The notes below the pieces were generated by a model. That model had not been told where the DNA came from. It ran no database searches and saw only the letters and a list, made by a program, of their open reading frames with translations. From ZYF759 sp046297455 (GTDB lineage Bacteria; Pseudomonadota; Alphaproteobacteria; Rhizobiales; Rhizobiaceae), in assembly GCA_046297455.1 (NCBI GenBank), contig JBKBIT010000006.1, positions 1 through 64,000 on the forward strand: 64,000 nt of DNA, written 5' to 3'. Below, in pieces: positions 45,549-55,440 of this stretch. A program made the translations under genes and the position numbers. Numbering within the stretch: the stretch's first letter is position 1; each line of letters begins with the position of its first letter.

Positions 45549-45947
45549 TCAAGCCTGCACGATGGCGCGTTCCCGCGATCCGATCCACTGCAACACGGCA
45601 AAGAGGCCAACCGCCAATGCCTGCGCCGAGACAAAGGCGATGCCCAGCGCATTGGGCTGTATGAGGCCGGCCAGCATGATGGCGAAGCTGGCCACCGTCC
45701 AGATCGCGTTGCCGGCGACGAAGTTCAGCGCCACGATCTGGGGCAGGACCGCGCGCATCGAGGCCACGACGAGCATCGCGACCCACACGAAGATGATGAC
45801 ACCTGCCCAGAAAAGCAGCACTGCCGGCAAGGCCAGAAGTTCGGCGAGATAGTCCGTCGCGGCGAGAAGGACTATTCCCACGGCCGCGCTGACGGCAGCG
45901 TCCAGTAACAACGCTTTTCGAAGGAATGGGGTGATGACGACGCTCAT
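45549..45947 (-). CDS. Four-helix integral membrane protein, unknown function
   Basis: A 132-residue protein with four hydrophobic helices, about residues 15-35, 41-63, 73-95 and 100-121. The loops are very short, and the N-terminus is MSVVITPFLRKALLLDAAVSAAVGIVLL. It resembles small four-helix integral membrane proteins annotated only as hypothetical in Rhizobiales. It is divergent from an MmyB-type regulator gene across 133 bp. In many bacteria such regulators control the adjacent gene, so it may be the regulated target. Confidence 0.75.
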   Translation of the reverse strand: MSVVITPFLRKALLLDAAVSAAVGIVLLAATDYLAELLALPAVLLFWAGVIIFVWVAMLVVASMRAVLPQIVALNFVAGNAIWTVASFAIMLAGLIQPNALGIAFVSAQALAVGLFAVLQWIGSRERAIVQA

Positions 45948-46034
45948 GGCTAGGCTCCGGTTCTTGAGGAAGGACGCCCCGGTCGGGGCGCCGATCCGCC
46001 AACCATGTCGAGGCTTGCGGCGTCTGGCGATTAC

Positions 46035-46063
46035 GCGCGAGGTAATGGGATTGGGCCTCGCGC
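46035..46063. promoter_or_regulatory. Candidate operator in the divergent region of the MmyB-type regulator
   Basis: GCGCGAGG (46035-46042) and CCTCGCGC (46056-46063) form a perfect 8-bp inverted repeat with a 13-bp spacer, ending 17 bp before the regulator ATG. A second inverted repeat CGCCCCG/CGGGGCG lies at 45975-45990, 28 bp upstream of the membrane-protein start. Either may be the binding site controlling both genes. Confidence 0.45.
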
Positions 46064-46080
46064 TGCGCTAGACTTGCCGG

Positions 46081-46974
46081 ATGGAAAGCAAGCTTGAACC
46101 GCAGTCCCAGCCCCTGCCAGCCGTCGGCGCCCTGTTGCGCGAATGGCGCGTTCGCCGTCGCCTGAGCCAGCTCGACCTGGCGCTCGAGGCGGAGATTTCG
46201 CAGCGCCACCTGAGCTTTGTCGAGAGCGGCCGCGCCATGCCGTCGCGTGACATGGTGCTGCGGCTGTCGGAACGGCTGGAGGTCCCTTTGCGGGAACGCA
46301 ACCGCATCCTGTTGGCGGCTGGATTTGCGCCGTATTATGCGGAGCGCTCGATCGACGATCCGTCGCTCGCCGCGGCAATCGCCACCGTCGAGCTGGTGCT
46401 CAAGGGCCACGAACCCAATCCGGCCATTGCGGTGGACAGGGAATGGAACCTGGTGCTGGCCAATCGCGCGATCGCGCCGCTGCTGCAGCTGGTCGAGGAT
46501 GCGAGCCTGCTCGTGCCGCCGGTCAACGTGCTGAGGCTCAGCCTTCATCCGGGCGGGCTGGCGCCGCATATCGTCAATTTCGATGTCTGGCGCGATCACC
46601 TTCTGGAACGTCTGCACCGCCTGAACGACCAGGTGGCCGACCCTGGTCTGCATGCGCTGGAAGACGAGTTGCGCTCCTATCCTGCGCCTGCACGGACCGG
46701 CCCTGCGCGCCACGACTATTCGGCCATTGCGGTGCCGTTGCGGCTGCGCGTGGGCGGCGAGGAGCTCTCCTTCATCTCCACCATCACGGTGTTCGGAACG
46801 CCGCTCGACGTGACCCTGTCCGAGCTTGCGGTGGAATCGTTCTTCGCCGCCGACGCCCGCACCGCCATGATACTGCGCACCATGGCCGACAGCGGCGGCT
46901 GCCCCCCTATTGCGGCGGCGAGACCTTGCGCGCCCTCGCCCTTTCCAGCCCCAGCCGGTGCTCGCGCCAGATGA
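46081..46974 (+). CDS. XRE-family regulator with MmyB-type ligand-binding domain
   Basis: A 297-residue regulator. The N-terminal Cro/C1 helix-turn-helix (LLREWRVRRRLSQLDLALEAEISQRHLSFVESGRAMPS) occupies residues 17-57. The MmyB-like PAS-fold domain follows, from about residue 100 (HEPNPAIAVDREWNLVLANRAIAPLL) to 275 (FGTPLDVTLSELAVESFFAAD). Members of this family bind a fatty acid-like ligand and usually control adjacent redox or transporter genes. The C-terminal 22 residues (CPPIAAARPC on) are unlike the family and overlap the convergent EamA gene by 68 bp, suggesting a lost original stop. Confidence 0.88.
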   Translation: MESKLEPQSQPLPAVGALLREWRVRRRLSQLDLALEAEISQRHLSFVESGRAMPSRDMVLRLSERLEVPLRERNRILLAAGFAPYYAERSIDDPSLAAAIATVELVLKGHEPNPAIAVDREWNLVLANRAIAPLLQLVEDASLLVPPVNVLRLSLHPGGLAPHIVNFDVWRDHLLERLHRLNDQVADPGLHALEDELRSYPAPARTGPARHDYSAIAVPLRLRVGGEELSFISTITVFGTPLDVTLSELAVESFFAADARTAMILRTMADSGGCPPIAAARPCAPSPFPAPAGARAR

Positions 46975-47860
46975 TGAACAGCCCCGCCCCGACCACGATC
47001 GTCCCGCCGACCAGCATGTAGACGGTCGGCAGATCGCCGAACACGAAGAAGCCGACGGCGATCGCCAGCAGCATCGACGTGTATTCGAACGGCGCGATGG
47101 TCGACATCTGCGCGTGGCGGTAGCTCTCCGTCATCAGAATCTGGCCAAGTCCGCCACACACGCCGGAAGCGATCAGGAAACCTACCTGCCATGGCGTCAG
47201 CACGATCCAGCCGAAGGGAATGGTGCACAGCGCAAACAGCGAGGCCGTCATCGAAAACCAGAGAACGATGGTCGCGGTTCGCTCCACCGCTACCAGCCGG
47301 CGCACGAGCAGCATCGCAACCGCCGAGATGGCCGCAGAACCCAGCGCGGCCATCACGCCAAGCGCCTGGTCGTTGCTCATCCCCTCGCCGCTCGTGAAAA
47401 GCGTCAGGTTCGGCCAGGAGATGATCAGGACGCCGATCAGCCCGACCACGACCGCGCTCCAGCGGAAAATGCGGATCGTTTCGCCCATGAAGAGCGCCGA
47501 AAAGACCACCACCAACAGCGGCTGGGCGTAGTTCAGCGTTACCGCCTCTGGCAGCGGCAACCGCGTCAGCGCGAAGAAGCCGAGCGCCATCGAGCTGACG
47601 CCCACCAACCCCCGCATGAGATGGCTGCCTGGCCGGGTGGTCGAGAACGCACCGCGCAATTCGTGCCGGAAAGCCAGCACAAGCAGAATGGGGAAAATCG
47701 CGAAAAAGGAGCGGAAGAAGACGATCTGGCCGGCCGGCACCTGGCCGGCCGCCTTGATGAAGGAGGCCATGGCCACGAAGACGACCACCGAGGTCATCTT
47801 CAGCAGGATGCCGGTCAATGGGTTTCGGCCGGAAAGGTCCGGCGCCGTCAATGTCGCCAT
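46907..47860 (-). CDS. EamA/DMT-family transporter
   Basis: A 317-residue inner-membrane permease with ten hydrophobic helices in two EamA repeats. The first runs from about residue 18 to 147 and the second from about 162 to 300. The repeat signatures are LNYAQPLLVVVFSALFMGETI in the first and APFEYTSMLLAIAVGFFVFGDLP in the second. DMT transporters of this type export amino acids, nucleosides or other metabolites; the substrate is not predictable. The gene ends inside the 3' end of the convergent regulator and starts 36 bp downstream of the CoxL-like gene's stop, so it may be cotranscribed with that gene. Confidence 0.92.
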   Translation of the reverse strand: MATLTAPDLSGRNPLTGILLKMTSVVVFVAMASFIKAAGQVPAGQIVFFRSFFAIFPILLVLAFRHELRGAFSTTRPGSHLMRGLVGVSSMALGFFALTRLPLPEAVTLNYAQPLLVVVFSALFMGETIRIFRWSAVVVGLIGVLIISWPNLTLFTSGEGMSNDQALGVMAALGSAAISAVAMLLVRRLVAVERTATIVLWFSMTASLFALCTIPFGWIVLTPWQVGFLIASGVCGGLGQILMTESYRHAQMSTIAPFEYTSMLLAIAVGFFVFGDLPTVYMLVGGTIVVGAGLFIIWREHRLGLERARARKVSPPQ

Positions 47861-47895
47861 TTCGATCTAACCCGGCGCCGTCCTGGTCATTGTAC

Positions 47896-50205
47896 TCACC
47901 CCTGTGAGCGCGCCTCGCGTATCGCGCTCCAGACACGCTGCGGGGTGGCCGGCATCTCGATATGCTGGATGCCGTAGGCCCGCCACAACGCATCCGTGAT
48001 AGCGTTGATCGCAGCGGGCGCCGCACCGATCGTGCCGGCCTCGCCGGCGCCCTTGATACCCATCGCATTGGTGGTCGAGGGCACATTGCGCGTCTCGAAG
48101 CCGATGTTGGGGATATCGTCGGCGCGCGGCATGCAGTAGTCCATGAAGGTGGCCGTCACGAGCTGCCCGTCTTCCGAATAGACCGTGTTCTCCGTCAGCG
48201 CCTGGCCAATGCCCTGTGCCACGCCGCCATGGATCTGGCCGGCAAGCAGGATCGGGTTCACCGTGGCCCCGAAATCGTCCACGATCGTGTAGCCGACGAT
48301 CTCTGTGCGGCCGGTTTCCGGATCGATCTCGACCTCGCAGATATGGGTGCCGTTCGGATAGGTCGCCTCTTCCTGCACGAACTCGCCAAAACCCTTGATG
48401 TCGTCTTCCGACTTCGCGGCCGATGCCAGGGCTGCGAAATCGATGCTGCGGTCGGTGCCAACGATACGCGCGGCGCCATTGGCCAATTCGATGTCGCCGG
48501 CAGCAGCCTCGAGTTCGTCGGCGGCCAGCTTCTTGAGCTTTGCTGCCAGGTCATCGCCGGCTCGCGCGGCAGACACGCCGCCCAGCGGGATCGAACGCGA
48601 GCCGCCCGTGCCGCCGCCCTTCTCCAACTCGTCGCTGTTACCCTGGCGGACGTTGATCCTGTCGATGTCGAGGCCGAGCTTGTCTGCAACGAACTGGGCA
48701 TAGGCGGTGGCATGGCCCTGCCCGTTCGACTGCGTGCCGATATAGAGATTGACCGTACCGTCTTCCTGCAGCTTCAGGTGCACGGCTTCCGATCCGGCAA
48801 AGGCGCAGGCCTCGATATAGGTCGCCATGCCGATGCCGCGCAGCTTGCCGTCCTTCTTGGACTTCTCCAGCCGTGCCTCGAAATCGTTCCACCCGGCCCG
48901 CTCCATGGCCTGTTCCATATGGCCCTGGAACTCGCCGACATCGTAGTTGCGCCCCGTCGGCGTCCGATAGGGAAAATTCTCCGGCTTGATGAAATTGCGC
49001 CGCCGGATCTCGTCGGCACCGATGCCAAGATCCCGGGCGCACTGATCGACCAGCTTTTCGACGAGGAAGGCGGCTTCCGGCCGTCCCGCCCCTCGATAGG
49101 CGTCGACCGGCACCGTGTTGGTGAAGACGCCATGAATCGAAACGTCGAGAGCCGGAATGTCATAGACACCGGTCGACATGGTCGCGCCGACATGCGGGAT
49201 GAACGGGCCAAACTGGTGCACATAGGCGCCGATATTGGCCAGCGTACGTACCCGCAAGGCTAGGAAGCGTCCGTTCTCGTCCATGGCCATCTCGGCGGTC
49301 TGGACGTTGTCGCGGCCCTGTGCGTCCGCCATGAAATGTTCGGTCCGGTCGCTTGTCCACTTCACCGGGCGGCCGAGGCGCTTGGCAGCCTCCAGCACCA
49401 GCGGATATTCGCGATAGACGAAGATCTTGGTTCCGAAGCCACCGCCTACATCGGGCGTGATGACGTGCAGCTTGTCCTCGCCGAGGCCGAAAACGCCGGC
49501 CACGATCTTGCGCACCGAAAACACGCCCTGGGAGCCGGCGATCAGCTGGAACCTGTCTTCGTCCGCCTTCCACTGGCCAACGGCCGAACGCACTTCCATG
49601 TAATTGGAGACCAGGCGATTGTTTGTGAACTCGATCCTGGAAACTCGCGCTGCCTTGGCGAAGGCATCCTCGGCCGTGGCCGGATCGCCAAGCTGATAGG
49701 TAAAGGCCTTGTTCGAACCGGCTTCCGGCCAGACCAGCGTCGCATCGTCGTCCAGTGCCCGCGCCGTCTCGGCGATGGCGTCCTCGGGTTCGAACTCGAC
49801 GTCGATCAACTCGGCAGCGTCCTGTGCCTGGGCACGGGTGTCGGCCACGATAAAGGCAACCGCGTCGCCGACATGGCGAACCCGGTCACGGCACAAAATC
49901 GGGATGTCGCGGGTCGGCGCCCGCGAGCCGTCGGGCTGCTTCTGCATCGCGCCCGACTTGAGATCGGAGAGATGGGGAATGTCGACGGCGGTCAGAACCA
50001 GGTGGACACCGGGCGCGTTGCGTGCCTCCTCGACCGAGGCGATGGAGAAGGTCCCGTTTGCAATCGGCGAGCGCAGCACATAGCCGTGAAGAAGTCCTTC
50101 GGGCTGGAAGTCGTCCGTGTAACGGCCCTTGCCTGTGATGAAGGCATCGTCCTCCTTCCGCAGCACGGAGGCGCCCATCCCGAATTTCGGCGTCATGACG
50201 TTCAT
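47896..50205 (-). CDS. Xanthine dehydrogenase/CoxL-family molybdopterin-binding large subunit
   Basis: A 769-residue molybdenum hydroxylase large subunit. The N-terminal a/b-hammerhead domain begins VLRKEDDAFITGKGRYTDDF. Molybdopterin-binding blocks include VGGGFGTKIFVYREYPLVLEAAKRLGRPVKW and SNGQGHATAYAQFVADKLG, and the catalytic Glu is in IKGAGEAGTIGAAPA. The active-site loop reads VDAYRGAGRPEA, not the AYRCSFR loop of true CO dehydrogenase, so CO oxidation is unlikely. The start at 50205 has GAGGAA upstream. The FeS (CoxS) and FAD (CoxM) subunits are not adjacent, which is unusual. The likely role is hydroxylation of an aldehyde or N-heterocycle. Confidence 0.92.
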   Translation of the reverse strand: MNVMTPKFGMGASVLRKEDDAFITGKGRYTDDFQPEGLLHGYVLRSPIANGTFSIASVEEARNAPGVHLVLTAVDIPHLSDLKSGAMQKQPDGSRAPTRDIPILCRDRVRHVGDAVAFIVADTRAQAQDAAELIDVEFEPEDAIAETARALDDDATLVWPEAGSNKAFTYQLGDPATAEDAFAKAARVSRIEFTNNRLVSNYMEVRSAVGQWKADEDRFQLIAGSQGVFSVRKIVAGVFGLGEDKLHVITPDVGGGFGTKIFVYREYPLVLEAAKRLGRPVKWTSDRTEHFMADAQGRDNVQTAEMAMDENGRFLALRVRTLANIGAYVHQFGPFIPHVGATMSTGVYDIPALDVSIHGVFTNTVPVDAYRGAGRPEAAFLVEKLVDQCARDLGIGADEIRRRNFIKPENFPYRTPTGRNYDVGEFQGHMEQAMERAGWNDFEARLEKSKKDGKLRGIGMATYIEACAFAGSEAVHLKLQEDGTVNLYIGTQSNGQGHATAYAQFVADKLGLDIDRINVRQGNSDELEKGGGTGGSRSIPLGGVSAARAGDDLAAKLKKLAADELEAAAGDIELANGAARIVGTDRSIDFAALASAAKSEDDIKGFGEFVQEEATYPNGTHICEVEIDPETGRTEIVGYTIVDDFGATVNPILLAGQIHGGVAQGIGQALTENTVYSEDGQLVTATFMDYCMPRADDIPNIGFETRNVPSTTNAMGIKGAGEAGTIGAAPAAINAITDALWRAYGIQHIEMPATPQRVWSAIREARSQG

Positions 50206-50324
50206 TGAATTCCTCGGAAGCTTTTCGGCCCGTTCGAGCCGACATGAGTGTTTTCGTAAGCCTGCTTGGTGTACATAGCGGCTTTCCGACTCTTTACGAT
50301 ATTCACATGGGCGAAAGGCTCAAG

Positions 50325-52970
50325 ATGGCGGTCGATACCGGAACGGTTTACAGGATCGAAGACTACCGGCCAAGCGACTACCTGATACCGGAAACGCATC
50401 TTGCGTTTGTATTGGCGCCGCGTGCAACCCGCGTTGTCGTCCGGCTCACCGTGGAACGCCGGGAGGGGGCGCCGCTGGATGCGCCGCTGTTGCTGCAAGG
50501 CGAGGGCTTGAAACTTCTGCGTTTCGAGGTGAACGGCAAGCCGACTCCCGAGGCCCGCCTCTCGGTCAACGACCACCGTCTCATACTGACCCAGGCGCCG
50601 CCGACCCGCCGCTTCACGCTCGAAATCGAAACAGAGATATCGCCCGCCGAGAACGCGGCCCTGATGGGTCTCTATCAGTCCAGCGGCATCTATTGCACGC
50701 AGTGCGAGGCAGAGGGTTTTCGCCGCATTACCTATTTCCTCGACCGGCCGGACGTGCTGTCCGTATACACTGTCCGCATCGAGGCAGACGCCAAAGAAGC
50801 GCCGATCCTGCTCTCCAATGGCAACCCGGTCGAGAGCGGCGTACTCGCGTCAGGGCGCCACTTTGCCGTCTGGCATGATCCCCACCCGAAGCCGTCCTAT
50901 CTTTTCGCGCTGGTAGCCGGCGATCTCGGACGCATCGAAGACAGTTTCGTCACCGCCTCCGGCCGCCATGTCGATCTCGCCATCTATGTCGAGCACGGCA
51001 AGGAGGGCCGCGCCGGCTACGCGATGGATGCGCTCAAACGCTCGATGAGATGGGACGAGGAGGTGTTCGGCCTCGAATACGATCTCGACGTTTTCAATAT
51101 CGTCGCCGTGTCGGATTTCAACATGGGGGCCATGGAGAACAAGGGCCTCAATATCTTCAACGACAAATACATTCTCGCCGACGAGGAGACGGCCACCGAT
51201 AGCGACTACGCCAATATCGAGGCGATCGTGGCCCATGAGTATTTCCACAACTGGACCGGCAACAGGATCACGTGCCGCGACTGGTTCCAGCTTTGCCTCA
51301 AGGAAGGCTTGACCGTTTTCAGGGATCACGAATTCTCGGCCGACATGCGCTCGCGCGGCGTGGAACGCATCAGCGACGTGCGAACGCTGAGGGCCCACCA
51401 GTTCCCCGAGGACCAGGGCCCGCTTGCCCATCCCGTCCGTCCCCGGCGCTATCGCGAGATCAACAATTTCTACACCGCCACCGTCTATGAGAAGGGCGCT
51501 GAGGTCGTGCGCATGATACGCACCCTGCTTGGCGCGGAGGCCTTTCGCGCCGGTATGGACCTCTACTTCCAAAGGCATGACGGGCAGGCCGTGACGATCG
51601 AGGATTTCGTCAAGGCGTTCGAAGACGCCTCGGGCCGCGACCTTGCCCAGTTCGCGCTCTGGTATCACCAGGCCGGCACGCCGATCCTGACCATCACCGA
51701 CCGGCACGATGCGACGACGGGTGAATACGTGCTCGACATCGAGCAGTCGCTGGCCCCCACTCCCTCGGAGAGCCGCAAGCGACTCATGCACATTCCGCTG
51801 GCCTTCGGCCTGGTTGGGGAAGATGGCGCTCCCATGGAAGCCGATGAAATAGACGGGGCCTTGGTAGAGAACGGCGTGATCCATCTTCGCAAAAGGCGCC
51901 ACACCATCCGCTTCAAGGGTCTGCCGGAGCGCCCGGTGGCGTCCGTTAATCGCGGTTTTTCCGCCCCCGTCACCATCGCGTTCCAACGCTCAATGGCGGA
52001 TCGGCTGCTTTTGGCGCGCAAGGACGCCGACAGCTTCGCCCGCTGGGAGGCCATCAACGGGCTGATGACCGACGCGCTCATCGCAGGTTTCAAGGCCCGA
52101 CTGGGCGGCAAGGCGGCTGCTCATGCCCCTGCCCTCCTCGCGCTGCCCGGGGAGTTAGCGGCCGACGACGAACTCGAACCGGCCTACAGGGCGCTCGCCA
52201 TCGTGCTGCCGTCTGAGACCGACATCGCGCGCGAGATCGGCCGCCAGATCGACCCGGATGCCGTCCATGAATCCCGTCAGACGCTGGCCTATGCTATCGG
52301 TCAGAAGGATTCCGACGTGTTCGAGGCGGTTCGTGCCGGGCTGCGAAACGATGGCGGCTTCAGCCCCGGCGCTGAAGCCGCAGGGCGCCGGGCGTTGCGC
52401 AACGTGCTGCTCGACTATCTGTCCGCAGCCAGCGGCGACCCCGGTCTTGCGGCGGCACAGTTTGCCGATGCCGACAACATGACCGATTTGCACGCGGCCC
52501 TCACCGTCCTTGCCCATCGCTTTCCCAACAGTGCGCAAGCCGAAGAAGCCCTGGCGGCATTCGAAAAGCGGTTTGGTCATGATCTCCTGGTGATGGACAA
52601 ATGGTTCCAGGTCCAGGCGACCATCCCCGGTGCCGAAACGCTCGATACGGTGCGCCGCTTGACCAGGCATCCCGCCTATTCGACGTCCAACCCGAACCGA
52701 GTGCGATCGTTGATCGGCACGTTCGCCAACGCCAATCAGACCGCCTTCAACCGTGCGGATGGCGCAAGCTACGATTTCTTCGTCGAAACCGTGCTCAGGC
52801 TCGACCGCGCAAACCCGCAGCTTGCCGCGCGCCTGGCAACCGCTCTGCGGTCCTGGCGGTCGCTGGAGCCGGTCCGGCAGGCGGCTGCGCGCGCCGCGCT
52901 CCTGGCGCTGGCAGAGCCCGACGACCTGTCGTCCGATCTGCGCGACATCGTGCAGCGGACCCTGGCCTGA
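50325..52970 (+). CDS. pepN: Aminopeptidase N (M1 family)
   Basis: An 881-residue cytoplasmic zinc aminopeptidase that trims N-terminal residues from peptides. The exopeptidase motif is GAMEN (in FNMGAMENKGLNIFN). The zinc site is His304-Glu305-x2-His308 in HEYFHNWTGNR, with Glu327 in LCLKEG 19 residues on. A beta-domain precedes and a helical C-terminal domain follows. Length matches E. coli PepN. The ATG at 50325 is preferred because GAAAGG lies 5 nt upstream; an ATG at 50307 without a ribosome site would add six residues. It is divergent from the CoxL-like gene. Confidence 0.95.
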   Translation: MAVDTGTVYRIEDYRPSDYLIPETHLAFVLAPRATRVVVRLTVERREGAPLDAPLLLQGEGLKLLRFEVNGKPTPEARLSVNDHRLILTQAPPTRRFTLEIETEISPAENAALMGLYQSSGIYCTQCEAEGFRRITYFLDRPDVLSVYTVRIEADAKEAPILLSNGNPVESGVLASGRHFAVWHDPHPKPSYLFALVAGDLGRIEDSFVTASGRHVDLAIYVEHGKEGRAGYAMDALKRSMRWDEEVFGLEYDLDVFNIVAVSDFNMGAMENKGLNIFNDKYILADEETATDSDYANIEAIVAHEYFHNWTGNRITCRDWFQLCLKEGLTVFRDHEFSADMRSRGVERISDVRTLRAHQFPEDQGPLAHPVRPRRYREINNFYTATVYEKGAEVVRMIRTLLGAEAFRAGMDLYFQRHDGQAVTIEDFVKAFEDASGRDLAQFALWYHQAGTPILTITDRHDATTGEYVLDIEQSLAPTPSESRKRLMHIPLAFGLVGEDGAPMEADEIDGALVENGVIHLRKRRHTIRFKGLPERPVASVNRGFSAPVTIAFQRSMADRLLLARKDADSFARWEAINGLMTDALIAGFKARLGGKAAAHAPALLALPGELAADDELEPAYRALAIVLPSETDIAREIGRQIDPDAVHESRQTLAYAIGQKDSDVFEAVRAGLRNDGGFSPGAEAAGRRALRNVLLDYLSAASGDPGLAAAQFADADNMTDLHAALTVLAHRFPNSAQAEEALAAFEKRFGHDLLVMDKWFQVQATIPGAETLDTVRRLTRHPAYSTSNPNRVRSLIGTFANANQTAFNRADGASYDFFVETVLRLDRANPQLAARLATALRSWRSLEPVRQAAARAALLALAEPDDLSSDLRDIVQRTLA

Positions 52971-53011
52971 CACAGCCGCAACCTTTTGTTCATTTTTCCT
53001 CTGGACAGCGC

Positions 53012-53062
53012 GAATCAGCGATGATTCCTTATGGATGATTCGGATGCGGCATTTTTCGAATC
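53012..53062 (+). promoter_or_regulatory. Cluster of four GANTC (CcrM) sites upstream of the PleC-type gene
   Basis: GANTC sites occur at 53012-53016 (GAATC), 53023-53027 (GATTC), 53037-53041 (GATTC) and 53058-53062 (GAATC), within 83 bp of the kinase start. The last two are arms of an inverted repeat TGATTCG/CGAATCA. GANTC is methylated by CcrM in alphaproteobacteria and read by GcrA at cell-cycle promoters. Confidence 0.6.
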
Positions 53063-53094
53063 ACTGACGGGGACAATCGAGACAGGAGCCGGAG

Positions 53095-55423
<2,329 letters not shown>

Positions 55424-55440
<17 letters not shown>

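Noticed and set aside
47896..50205. Aerobic CO dehydrogenase large subunit
   Set aside because: The diagnostic AYRCSFR loop is replaced by AYRGAGR, and the small and medium subunits are absent.
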